From Styela clava (Eukaryota > Chordata > Ascidiacea > Stolidobranchia > Styelidae), in NCBI RefSeq assembly GCF_964204865.1, contig NC_135251.1, positions 16,120,001-16,184,000 of the forward strand: a DNA stretch of 64,000 nucleotides. The letters are read 5' to 3'. How positions within the stretch are numbered: position 1 is the first letter of the stretch; each line of letters opens with the position of its first letter. Below are positions 31,662-44,456 of the stretch, one piece after another. A program made the translations under genes and the position numbers. The notes under the pieces are model-generated. The model was not told the DNA's origin, did no database searches, and saw nothing but the letters and a program-made list of their open reading frames with translations.

Positions 31662-32197
31662 TTATTTCGTTGGGATGTCGAAAGCGCCCATAACATCTGA
31701 GCATTGAGAATTATTTAGAGGTGAAATGGCGTTCAAATCAATCAAAGCATTCCTAATGTCAAGAAGGTCTTTTGCTGATAGATATGGTGTTGGTGTATAC
31801 ACACCGATCCACTGAATCCCTGCAATATATTAACTATTGTGAAATAATCAACAATAAGTGCGATGCCATTTTACGTAACAAAAGATGAGTATGGCAGCTG
31901 TTCTCTTGTGCTTGTCTGATTTCCCTGGCAGCACAATACTCAAAACCACATTTCAAAGTTATACTTCGATTTCAGTTAACGCATTTGCTGTAACTTGAAA
32001 CAGTTAATTTACAAATAAGATGCTTTACTCGTTTTCATAAACTTACGGTTGTGCATGAATAAAAAACTAATTCGTTTCTTGCCATTTCCAAATCATAAAC
32101 AAATTACCTTCAAATATATCACAATCACTACAAACGATGTATGTTAAATAGTCGGTTGCAACCATGATCTCCGTGTCGCCATTTTCAATAGATTCAA
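31662..32197 (-). CDS. Lipocalin-like protein, last two exons (right arm copy)
   Basis: Exon 32,197 down to 32,108 (90 bp) and exon 31,819 down to 31,662 (158 bp, stop TAA) use the same splice sites as the left-arm copy. The VATDYLTY motif and the terminal helix and cysteine (NNSQC) are kept. It ends with PTK and stop, as the loop copy does, so this looks like the ancestral ending. One visible change is PYPS to PYLS. The BEL element lies about 440 bp downstream of the stop. Upstream exons are unidentified, as in the other arm. Confidence 0.58.
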
Positions 32198-33582
32198 CTG
32201 TAACCGTACGTACACACATGGATTATACAAACGGCTGTGTTATCATAGTGATCACAATCGAAGTAATTGTTCACACTATATAGAAATATTGAATCGATCA
32301 GATTATAAAATGTTATTTCTTAAAACTGCCCTCGTTGACTACTGAGTTGCTTGGTTTATTAGATATCAGATATTGCTTTTTTTGCTAAAAATGGATTCCA
32401 GTCCATAGTAACTTTTTTAATAAATCGAATATTCTAGTATCTCGTCCGTTGGCCCTATACCACGTTTTCACATACTTATTTCCACGCAGGGCTGTATTCA
32501 CGAAAAAAGCTCATTCTTCAGCTCCCCCTGTCTGCTGCTTTCGAACATGTATATATAATTTGTGTACTTATCTGAAATGCCTCATGGTAACTATTAGTTT
32601 GTAAAACTTAATCGCTGTGAAATCCTGATGAATTCCTTTTGAAAATAACACAATACCTTCTTGCGCAGCTGCTGTGTCATGGACGTGAGAAGAAACTCGA
32701 GAGTCGGCTTCTCTATGATCTGCGTCTTCTGTATTTATAGAAATAGTTCCAATTTACAACTAATAAATCAGGTAGTGTTTAACAACCGAGATCTCACGAA
32801 TTCCTCGATATGTTGCTGTTTCCTTGGTTTTGAAAAGTGCGACCACGAATTCTTTAGGCTCAGATCTATGTTTGAAAATATAAATAACGTGTAATAGACT
32901 GCATTGTTAAAATAGAATTATGAAGCTGCTTCAGATTCATATTATATTAAGCTTTCTAAAACAATGTTTCTCATTATCTACTCAAAAAGAAATAGCAGGT
33001 GAACATCCAATTTTGTTAATGTGATTCGCACAATCCTTCACAGGATACACTCAAAATTTATTTATCTGCACAATCGATATGCTTTGGCGCCCTAATAACA
33101 GAATGTTGCTGCCGCGGAAATGCGATGTCAAAATGCCCATTGAACCCAACAATATCATTATCATAGTAACTTACCCAGAATAAAAACAGTTCTTAGAATG
33201 AAATTTCACATGCTTTCGAGGTCATTTGTGATATTTTTTTACCACTTGACAATTGACAACTTTCGAAAATATTTCATATGATGATTTGAACGAAAGATAC
33301 CAACCTGACGATGAAATCTATTAAAACAAAGTTAAATATTATCGAATATCAATTAAAATATATTTTTGTTATCTTCCAGAATTACCATATTTTCATAGTT
33401 TCAATGATTGTGAGACTGAGCACGCATTGCAGCACCATATTGCAGCGAGAACACATACTTGTACAAAAATGAAGTAAATTTATTAAACATTGTTTACCCA
33501 TGAACTTCTGTTTGTGTATGATTATACCAGAAAGTTACAGTAGTCCAGGACGCTTTGCACAAAAGTCATGTTCTCTCTAGAA
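32198..33582. other. Arm sequence, mirror of 14,329-15,660
   Basis: No certain gene. The signal-peptide-like frame starting at 32,921 is interrupted by TGA, unlike its left-arm twin. Confidence 0.4.
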
Positions 33583-34950
33583 CAGGGGTCCGCAACTACT
33601 TTTTAGCGCGATCTAAAAAAAAATTTTCTAACTTCTCGCGACCCAAGCATTTGGTAAACATGTAATTAGTTATCGATTTTGAGACTATTGTCGACACTAG
33701 CATTTTTCTTGCACAAAATTATATGAAACTTATCACATAAAATTGCGAATAATAGCGTTTATTATGACTAATGCAAATTATAAGCTTTGTGTATAATACA
33801 CAACATATCAAATCGAGTTTTAATTTGGGAGACGGCAACTCGAAGATATTTTTCGACGCTTCACTGAATTATATCAACAAAACAGCTTTATTGACGAATA
33901 TATTCTTTACGTGACAAAATTTGATATGAGAAACTAACAAGTATATAATTCACAATCACTCGTTTAATGAGCCTATAATTGATTATAATTAGAGAAATGG
34001 CAACAGAACGTAAAAAAGTTGATGCTGAGCGCAAATGGTTTTATGACGCTTAAAATATTCAAATGATCAGTCTTCGCGCACTGCTTGAAATTTCTGGGTG
34101 AAAAAATGTGATTCATTGGCCATTCCTTTGGTTTTTAACTTTCTAAAATACGTGCTACCCGCCAATGACTTGCAACCTTTATTTTTGGCCCACAAACGAC
34201 AAAAGTTTGCCGACCTCTGGTTTAGACTTTAGAGACAGTGAAGTAATACAGTCATCACAACTCAAATGCTCGACCCACTGCCCTATCTTCTTCCACTTTA
34301 CTATTCTCGATCCTCTGCCCTGTCTCCCTCGCCTCGGCCAACTGCTCCACCTCCCTCAACCTTCTTATCCTCGACCAACCGTCCTATCCTTAACCGACTG
34401 TCCTATTTCCCCCAACCTTCCTATCCCCTTCAACCTCTTTATCCTCGACTCATAGCCCGAGTATGCCAATGAGATGATTCAATCGTACGTCGACAAAACA
34501 TGATTGACGGCATTCGTAAATGTAGGCTGGAATCTCAATTGGTAATCAATAACTATAATTAGTGGCTTAAAATGTGCTACTAATTAAGCTACTGATGGCA
34601 TCGGGTTTGAGGTGACTGTTTTCAAAATTTTGAAAGGCCATTCGATATCGACATACCTGAGTTCATTTTCAGAAACTCATTCAATGTCGCCTGTATTTCC
34701 GTGCAAGGCAAAACGATGAGGAAATAATCGAATATTTGCACGCTTAGTCATTTTCAACGAATGTTATGCCATATTCTGTTGTATATACAAATTTCTTTTA
34801 CGTTACTGAGAAGGCTGAAAAGTCAAAAACAGTCAAAAATATAAGTCGCTCAGTGAGTGTAATCCCTTCCAAACTATTTTTAAGCCATGAAATGTTTTGT
34901 CATAGCTATCGTTGCCAACTGCCCTTTAATTCAGCGTATAGACCCAAAAT
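33583..34950. mobile_element. Truncated copy of the 2.66-kb hAT element
   Basis: It starts CAGGGGTCCGCAACTAC at 33,583 but lacks the opposite terminus, lost with the right-arm deletion. It retains one minisatellite arm (34,260-34,460). Confidence 0.8.
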
Positions 34951-35801
34951 GAATGAACGAGGTTGATTGACTATGAGCATCTATACCCACAGTTATATAC
35001 ACTAATTCAAATAGGCTACATGTCAACATAATTATTTTGCAGTATACAACCTTCCTCTAGCACATTTTCAGAATCATATCGGCTGATGCAAGCCATTCCA
35101 TATTGATATCAGACGGGATAGGAAAGGGCGTTTCCAAAGATACTTCATGATTTCTATAGCTTTGTTTACAATCCTCTTCCATGTACTCGGATATATCTGT
35201 ACATTTTCTATGTGTACTTTACAGTTGTAAAGTTTTGGGTATTTTATAGAATAGAAATGGCTAAATATAATTCAGAAATAAAACAAATTCACTCCGAAAT
35301 ATGCGCCTTTTGAAATTGAAGATGTTAAAAAAGTTACAGTCAGGAATTTGTATCACGGACTCAAACGGACTCAAATATTTTACTATGCTTTGGAATGAAT
35401 AACCAAACAGGAGAAAATCCCATAAAATTAATTAAGCGAAAACGAGTGAAACGACGTCATGGATATACATTGTCAAACACCGGAAAATCTTTAAACATAA
35501 TGACGGTATGCAACTGAAACGAACGAGATTTATAGAAAAATTCAGTCACGCCGTGGAAAATTTTGTTAATTCCTCAGGCTAATTAACTTTTAAGCATATA
35601 TTTTTGCCTATTTCTTTAAACTTTTCCTCCTTCTCCATAAAAAATATCTAAATTAATGAATCACAAGTTAAGTAAAGTTTTATCTCGAAAATTTATGTTT
35701 GTCAAACACACTGTTGACAAATTGAAAGTTTTATAAGAGTCGTAAAAATAATTCGTAGCATAAATTGATGAGAGATATCACAAAGTGTGGGGTCAAATTA
35801 T

Positions 35802-35911
35802 AGTGTTTCCGTAGTATGTGCACCAAGATGGCGCACAACCTGAACATAGTATGTGTATCAGGTTAGGGTTAAGGTTGTGCGCCATCTTTGTGCACATACT
35901 ACGGGAGCGCC
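35802..35911. mobile_element. 110-bp foldback MITE, copy 3 (right arm)
   Basis: Mirror of the 9,763 copy, with target duplication CAAATTAT at 35,794-35,801 and 35,912-35,919. It was present before the arms duplicated. Confidence 0.85.
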
Positions 35912-36148
35912 CAAATTATTATCAAAGTAGTGAAGCGCCTTTTTCGACCTATACTGGTATACCTGAACAACAAGAGGCGATCTAAATGAGGACTTCACCT
36001 GAACGAATCATTGAATTGCCGCTGTATGGAATGTTGGCTTGGCCAATTGAGGTAAAATTTTATTAAGTAAAAGTCGATTGCAGTCACTTCAAAGATTGCA
36101 GTATAGACCCTACCCAACATGAGGCAGTAAAAAGGAGGACGTCTCAAA

Positions 36149-36340
36149 AATGTCGTGTCCCACTCGTCCTAGTTTTCCCACCTGTGCCATGTATCCCAAT
36201 TGCCTCACTTGTGCCACGTGTCCCATTTGCCGGCCTAATTGTCCCGCTTGTCCTATTTCCTACCCCACTTGTCGGACGTATCTCACTTGTCCTACAAGCC
36301 CGGCTTATCCCACGTGTCCCGCTTGCCCCACTTATCCTAC
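36149..36340. repeat. 9-bp minisatellite, right arm
   Basis: Mirror of 9,335-9,525. Confidence 0.8.
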
Positions 36341-36537
36341 ATACGTGGAACAAATGAGACACGACAAATATCAATTTAATATGTTCTGGAATACCTGTTC
36401 GTCAATCTGAAATAATGATAACTATAAATATAGTTTGCAAAAAACTATTTCATCCTGTCTGTCTTCTACAATCCAGATGAGAAATAAATATTATCGGAAT
36501 ATTTTTATACATAGTGATTACATAAGGTTAAATCATG

Positions 36538-39500
36538 TACAATTCACCTATACGCCAATTCTCATCACCTTGGGAAAAGTATGACATCGTAACCCGGAAA
36601 ATCTGGGTAATACAACTAGGTTCATTACTCACGAATCCACGATTTAAGATATCGTTAACACTAGGCTCTTATTTATTTGTTCTCATATCCACAACCCAGA
36701 CATTCATGGTGCAACCTTTCGGTCATACTGATTTCAAGCACTATAAGCTTCTAAGCAATATATTCAAGTCATACTTGATCCCTTCTGTAGGACTTCTATT
36801 GCACATCATTCCGCTCTTGTTACTATTTCCCTATTCGTCGCCACTTATCCTGTTATCATACTCACGTATTTACCCGATTTTCAAAATTTCGAAATACATA
36901 AATTATATCAATTCAAAGCAAAATTAAGACTAATATGATAGCCCTGTAGGTGAAATCAGTACGCGTAGGGTAATATTCTTTAAAACGGCTCCGAGTTATA
37001 GGGTATTACTGAAGCCTTGTCCTGTCATTAGGACCCCCAAATAAAAGTCTTCATGCAATAACTTCTGGCATTCTGAACACCTTACAATCTCGCATCACAC
37101 TAAATATGATGTGAGCATGTAGGCGGCGCACGATGCAATCTCCAAGGACGGTGCGGTATACTTTACGTTGGAAGTAACTTTACTATGTACACAGCTTACA
37201 AGCCGAAAAAGAAACCCCAAACTAATTACACAATCAGCACTTCAGAACCCACTCTCCTACCAAAACGTACTTCACATATATGATATATATATATTATAAC
37301 ATGCGTCCTTCCGTGAATTACTTTCTCTCTTTACTCTCCACCTACCTACGCGAAGAGAAGCTTCAATCAAATATGGAAAATAATGGTACCTTACGAAGAC
37401 ATATATATAACTTGAATCAAAGTTTGGGATCGGACTCTGCTTCCAGCGTCATCTAAGGTCAGCTCTTTTATTGAAGTGGCTGTAATCGATTTCTGCTGAT
37501 TCAAACCCTACAAATAATGCCATGAAAACTAAGCCGATTTTATGTAAATGTTAATTTTTGTTTACCTTTTAAATAGACAAAAATACAGATAGAGAGAGCT
37601 GATAGAAACTAAAGAAAGTATATTGTGCACTGTGTAAGAACATCTAAAAACGATTGGTGACTCAAAGGCAAATGGGCTCAATAGAGTCCCTGGTTTATCA
37701 TAGCTAGTAAAAGCAGGAAAAACGGTTTTAATGGATTTATTTGCCACAGGTCTCGTGTCTCAGCGTTCAGCTTTTGTTTGATAGAATTCCACTCATCTCT
37801 AGTTCCACAGAGAAACAAATTGATCAGATTGAACGAGAATGAAAAACACCGTTTTTCTCTGAAATATGCAGAAGTCTTCGTTTTTATTCTAAAAAGGTAT
37901 TTATTATTTATTCCATTCTAAAGGAGCAATGTCCGAAGATGGGTACGAATGTACAATGACTAACAATGACACAGTACCGGTAGCCTACGGTGTCTACAAA
38001 TGCCGTTTCTAATTTGTGTCATTTTAGGGCATTTGTCTCACATATAACAAATGTCTCACTATTCCAACTGTTACCATATAGATTATAGAATATATATTAT
38101 ATATATATATTGCTGGAGGGCTTTAACGTTTATTTATTTTAAAAATCTCTGTGGGTTCTGAGGGATTCGTTTTTTTTTGTGCGATTTTGTCTCCTGTGAC
38201 AGATTGGATACCCATACTACTTAGTTTCGGCATTCTTGTCCGTCCAGAATTTGAACATCGTGCTCTTGTTGGACACGTTTAGTGTGGTATAACGATCGTT
38301 TCAAAATTTTGTTATTATTGTTATTGTTATTTGTCTCCGTCTCCATTTTTAAAAAATTGCTTTTCTCTTCGAATACTGAACCAATTGCTTTGATATTTTC
38401 AGTGGTTAAAGATAAAAAAAATTTTCTCCAGAAGGCTATAACTTTTTTTTTCGCTATGACGTCATCAAAATTATTGCCACTGGGTGGCGCTACGTGTCCA
38501 TATATTTGAGCATAGCTCTCTTGTTTGATTTCTTATGGTATTGCTTAGGTGGGTATGTTTTTTCGGTAAGATATGTCGAGGAATCGAGATTCGGAATAGA
38601 TAATTTAGAAATCGGCTAAGAATCGAATACTTGTAAGTACTCATACTTGGCATCCTTAGTTACACATCAACTTTGAGCGAAGAAAACAAATATTTGAAGT
38701 AAAGGTCGTGTGGTTCTTTCATTTTAGTTTACCCGCGCGCGTTTTGTTCAGCTCAGCGTTAAATAGCGCAATGACTTCTTCTTCTTTAAAACGAGGATCA
38801 TTGATGCTATTGTATTACACCGACGTTACAGTCGACTAGTAACTCTGTGGGATATGCTGAGCAACTCGAGCCTTGCTATAGTTATTTTACTATGGTAGAA
38901 ATTGTAAACAGGAAGTATTGAGCAATACTCATACGTCGGTACTGTTAACGTGAAAAGATACGATTCGAAAGGACAGATCAGTTCCGAGTAGTAATTAGTC
39001 AATTCGGCAATATTGTGTATTGAAATTATATACGGCGTAGGCCGTAGAGGATACTGGCAGTAGTAGCAGATTAACTCAACTTTTAAACAAGCTTAAACGG
39101 TATCACTTGTTGGTCTCCTGTACAAATTATGATGAGGTTCACAAATTTATGGTAAATGGCATTTACTAATCAAATTTTAGCTACGAAAGTGACTGAATTC
39201 GTACTACCTTGTTGTCCTAAACCGAGCAGGTTAGTGCTTGTAAAACTGTAAGTGATCTGAAAGGTGACCCACCTTTGTCTAGCAAATGCTTTATACACGA
39301 AGGCTATCAGCGTAAAGTTCCGTGCCGTATCGTCAAACATATTGTTTGTATTAGATTCAGATTCAGATATTTATTTTCGTCATGCGAAAAAAACAATGCG
39401 CGATAAGAAAAAGGAATAAATAATATATATAATGTAACGAAATGACAAACAGATATCGGCTTGTTGCAGTTGACGCGGGGTCGCGAAAAGACTCGGAGAG

Positions 39501-40124
39501 TCATCTAGTCAGCGACATCTTGCAGCTAAATTAAGCAGGAAATATAGCAAACAGGACTCTCAATATTACACATTAACTTAATTGGAAACGATCATACAGA
39601 AATGGAAGGACAAAAAAATAAATAAAACTCAATAATACACATTGGCTTAATTGTACACAATCGTTCAAAAAAGGAAAAACAAAAGAATTCGAGTAACTAC
39701 GGGAAGCCACACACACCGTGGAATATCAAACATTTACTCAATTAAATACAATTATTTAATATTTAATACAATTAATTTGCTCTTCTCTTCAGATTCAATT
39801 CCTTTCAAGTCGAACCGATATTATACGCAAACAAGGCGCCATTTGAGTAACGGTCGATAACACCTTAGTAATAGCAGTCCTTTTACGACAAAAAACCCAT
39901 GTGTTTGCTTTACCATAGCCTTAAGTCGTTTAACTGATTGCATGATGTTTTGTTACGATACACTGAATACGGGTTAAAGTTTATTCAAAAATTGTAGGTC
40001 TAAAAGCCTATAGTTTCCGACCGAGTTGACCCGTTCAAATTAGGGAAATACAGTACAATTTTTTGTTTCAATTTAAATGACATTGCGTTTCTTCTACTTG
40101 ATTGTATAGGTTAGCAATAGCAGC
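36538..40124. other. Gene-free stretch between palindrome and fucosyltransferases
   Basis: The longest frame (36,535-36,927, 130 codons) is hydrophobic toward its C-terminus (LLLHIIPLLLLFPYS) but begins on the palindrome edge and matches no family I know. TA-rich microsatellites lie at ~37,276-37,300 and ~38,090-38,110. No other supported feature. Confidence 0.45.
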
Positions 40125-43100
40125 ATGTCGTGGACTATTCCGCGTATGACGACAAAAAAGCTGTCGCTGATAATAATCGTTTGTCTGGTGATAACTTTCA
40201 CATGGTTTGTTGGATATTGGCAAAGCTCATCGTTCTTTAGTAAATATAGATATGGGAACACAGGAATACAACCCATTAAATATATACCGAAAACCACAAA
40301 TGTTACCAAGACATCGACAGTCGGACCTATGCTCTCCCCAGCTCAGCAAGACGAGTTGAAAGTTCGACTGAAAAAGGCAACAGATAAGAAGGTTACTTTT
40401 ATTATCGTTATTGAACACTGAGTTGGCATCTGAATCCTTTGCTTAACTGCTGCTTGTGCTTTTATTATTGGTGGCGGAAATCCTTTTCCATTTAGCAACT
40501 TGATAGATAGTTTCAAATTATGCATAAAGTATTTTAGAAGTGTCTCCAATGGAAGTGGAATTGAGGCTTATTATATTTATTGTTTGTCAATTTTTTTTGG
40601 TTTGCTGAATTTGAAAAACTGATATGCTAAAATTTGTATTCGTTGTTAATAAGAAGTGGTTTCACAATAATTCAAATGAAATTCGGTGAGCTGAAAGAGT
40701 AATAAATGAAAGGATCCCGAAAAAGCCAATAAAGCATAGTTTGTTACTCCTACAGCAATCGAGCTAAGGACTTATGACCAATCTCAAACTTATTCAAGTG
40801 AACGCTTTATAGATAATACTTGTATGGATTAGCGGCTTCGGAGCAAAAGTCACAGCTACAGTAGACCCTGAGAAATGTGGCAACTGCGAAGTAACTCAAG
40901 ATCGAGGATTGGTAATGTCAATTTTTTTTTCCATATTGAAATCTATATTTGTGATGGTTTGTGAATCACCAAAAATCCGGTATATTTGATCTTTTATTGC
41001 GTCTGTCCGGCATTGACATATCTAGTAGAAACCTACTTTTATTTTAGAGGGATTATAATATAACATCTTTGAACTATCGGCAAATTTAGTGTCTGCAATT
41101 AATTGACAGAAGATTATCTGTGAAAAAGTTTCCACAAAATCTTGAATATTTACGAATCGATTGTGTCAACAAATTTCATCGATAAAAGGTTACTAGAAAT
41201 TGCCTGATGTCGGGTATTGGTTACTTAGGTAGACCATTTAAAATAGTTTTTATCATTCTGTGCACTGTGCATTGCTGTTAAGTGAGGCTGGAACTTACGC
41301 TTCAAGATGGCGTAGTCAATTTTAATAATCTTTCGCTAACATTTTGGTTTTACAGTTGAATGACGAGAGAACAGGAGCAATTATTCTCCATTTTGACGCT
41401 TTGAGATCGAATAACGTTCCGCCAACCAGGTAGAGTAATCTAATTCGAGATCACAAAAATCTCTCATTTTCCTCTTTTGCATAGACATAGTTTGTATTCA
41501 ATTCTCCGTCAGTTACACAAATGAAATAAAACTAGTGACTTCTCTGTAAAGCAAGAAAACCCTCGCTTGAAATCAAATAAATAAATAAACAAATCAAAAC
41601 AAATTATACTTTCCACTAATGAAATATGAATGTGTCCAAAAATACTCTGATATGATGAAGCTACTAATCAATTATACAGAAACAAAACCGTAGACCCAGA
41701 ACGTGTGAACGCATGTGTACACCGCCCTATACCGCCTCATAATTTAATTATATTTTTTGAAAATGTACTTGTTATAATGAAATTCCGCGAAATTATAACT
41801 TTATCATAAATTGCCAGGTATTTAAAAAAAAAATTGTACCTGAAAAAAAAATTCGCCCAATAATTTCAGTCGATCCTTTTCGACCGTGGTTGTATTTCTT
41901 TCCGGTATTGCATCGGCAGTCAAATATATATTTGTCTAAATAGGAATAAATGTAATTTATGTCGTTTCAGGAACCCAAATCATCTTTATCTATTCTGGGT
42001 AATGGAAGCGACGGTCTATGTAAGCAAGTTGTACTCAAAAGTTATTGAGTTTGCTGATCAGTTGATATTCAATGGAACATATACACACAGGTAAGCATGA
42101 CATGCTCTTATCGTGCCACAACTGTAAAAAAAACTCTTATTTGTATTGTTTCGGCAAAGCGAATCTGTTGCAAACACAATCATTATTACAAATTATCATC
42201 ACAATAACTTGTTTTGTATATCCCAGAAGAAAAGCTAAGACCTTTCGTATGGTAAGCCCTTTTTGACTCCTTTCTGAAAGTTATTCCTCGCAATCTTTCA
42301 ATGTAAGACATAGTCATTTAAAAAAAACTTTGTTCTCTAAATAACTAAATTTATCCAAAAATTTTAATTTTCATCTGTTCAGTTTTGCAGAATTCGAAAC
42401 ATTACATATATTGTATTGTTACCTACACAAATGTGCTATCGTACAAAATATATAGCACTTGTCCGCGGTTGCTACTTGCCGAGACTATAATCTAACTCAT
42501 ATATATAAACTATAAATAGAACTTGGTGCATCAGTGGACACTTGCAATTCCTCCTTCTAACAGTGAATTATCCACATTTAGTTAACAGTCTAAAGCTTTA
42601 CTTTTTAAAACAAAAACAAATTAATTTTTTATGCCTGTTTTGTATTATTTTGTGACGTGAAACGTCATGAAACTTTCAGTTGAGATGCTACAACTAATTG
42701 CATCTGTTAATATGATCTTTAAGTTTTTGAAACCCATGACTTGTGATATTACAGAAGAGACGCAGATTTTTATTCACCTTATGGTAACGTGGAATCAATG
42801 ACAAATACTATATTGGAAGGGAATAAAATGACTCCGAAGCAATTGCTTCAAATGAAGAGCAAACTGGCAGTTGCAATTGCGTCCAATTGTGATGTAACGC
42901 CTGGTGCTAAAACACGAAAATCGATGCTCCAAGAATTAATTTCGTATGGTGTTCTTGAGGGATTTGGACGTTGTTTAGGCGGGGCGAATTTTGCCAACGG
43001 TCATCGGCGCGATGCCACTCACCACGAAGAAGTTAGAAAGTACAAATTCTATTTCGCTTTTGAAAACTCTCATCACTGCAAAGATTACATTACAGAAAAA

Positions 43101-44014
43101 TTTTTCGATAATGCCCTTTCCGGATTTGCAGTTCCCGTAGTCTGGGGAGCAAAGAGGGAAGATTATGAGGCAATTGCTCCGACCGGTTCTTTTATCTACG
43201 CTGAAGATTTTTCTTCAATGAAAGAGCTTGCTGAATATATTGTATATCTTGATCAAAATGATGACGCATATTTAGAATATTTAGAGTGAGTTGTTATATT
43301 TTTTTTCTCTAACAATTGTTTGCGTGCGAATTACAAGACTTGTATAAAACATTTTGGATGTCACTTTGGTATCTGATCTCAGCGCCATAAAATTACTTTG
43401 GTACGTGTTCTCACTTGCTTAACGTGATCTCAATCGCATAATTATATTATCATAGAATTCAGTTTCTAGTCCTAACTCTGTCATACTAGAATCACTGAGG
43501 TCAACACTACCGCTGAAAAGTATTAAGTTTTTACTCAACTTATTCTCCCCGAGGACTAATCAGAAGAAAATTGAAATAGATTCAAAAGTAAAGTTTCCTC
43601 ATTGCAAATCTGATAAAATGCTGTCCTAAAGCTTATCGACGACTTATGTCTACTCTGATTTATGTAGAGCAATTTAATATTGAATGTTAAAATTGTATTT
43701 TTAGGCAAAAATCTTACAGGCCGACCGGCGAACAGAAATTTAATTTGAACCAACACTGCATTTAATACTGTTTAAATTTCAGGTGGACAACAATGAAACC
43801 AAGTGAACTGCCTGAATACGGTCGTCAAACTGGATGGTGTCAGATTTGTCGAGCATTACACGGAATTAATGTTGACGATATTTTTAATCCAAATTACGAT
43901 TCAGAAAAGCCAGAACGGCCTTTATTCACTAATGGGATTGCAAAGCGAACGGTAACGCCTAGTTTAACTGGGTGGTTTGTCGACGGTGAAAACTCTAATT
44001 GTTTTCGTGGTTGA
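40125..44014 (+). CDS. Alpha-1,3-fucosyltransferase (GT10), gene A, six exons
   Basis: Exons: 40,125-40,391; 40,813-40,911; 41,356-41,429; 41,971-42,090; 42,755-43,285; 43,783-44,014 (total 1,323 bases, 440 residues plus stop). All introns have GT/AG ends, and the frame closes without a gap. The protein is type II: short cytoplasmic MSWTIPRMTTKK, membrane anchor residues ~13-32, a stem, then the catalytic region. Exons 2-4 give the GT10 N-terminal domain (CGNCEVT, then LYLFWVMEA and FNGTYTHR). Exon 5 carries SNCDVTPGAKTR and the donor-binding motif FENSHHCKDYITEKFF (~289) with VPVVWG. Exon 6 has GWCQICRALHG. The enzyme should move fucose from GDP-fucose onto GlcNAc of glycans in the Golgi. 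NxS/T sites occur at NVT and NGT. The neighbour downstream is a tandem paralogue. The exact linkage cannot be told from sequence. Confidence 0.93.
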
Positions 44015-44329
44015 AATGACGTTTTAATAACATCAGAAAGGAGCTTTCGATGAAAGATCCTGATATTTGTACTTTTCTGGGCGAAATACGCTATAAATAC
44101 GCTGCCATTTGTGCGACGAAAATGATTGTCACATTCCAAAGAAAACTTGAAAGATGCAATTTCAGTGCTGCAAAATAACGTTGTATTATTATTTATTAAT
44201 AGGACTGAAAATCATTGACTGAAAAGTACACTCATTCTAATTCACGTTTACCTAAAGAAATGAAGATGCACATGTTTTTTACTCGTGATTGTCCATGGTT
44301 TAACCATAATTGAATGACGTTAGTTTTAA

Positions 44330-44335
44330 AATAAA
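44330..44335 (+). terminator. Candidate polyadenylation signal for gene A
   Basis: AATAAA 316 bases after the stop codon; another lies at 44,451-44,456. Which one is used is unknown. Confidence 0.4.
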
Positions 44336-44456
44336 TATTGAATGTCATTCAACAAGGTGATTCTGTTGCAGGAACATAAGCATATCAAATTTTCAGGTAG
44401 TTTCAAGTGGTGTCGAACCCTTCGAGTTTACAATGTGTCCCACCGTACTAAATAAA

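Larger units (their letters stand above)
31219..36537. repeat. Right arm of inverted duplication, outer part
   Basis: Reverse complement of 9,137-16,666, except that the segment matching ~10,727-12,962 is missing. The join is at ~34,950 (CCCAAAAT next to GAATGAACGAGG), with a 2-3 base overlap typical of a deletion joint. Confidence 0.9.
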
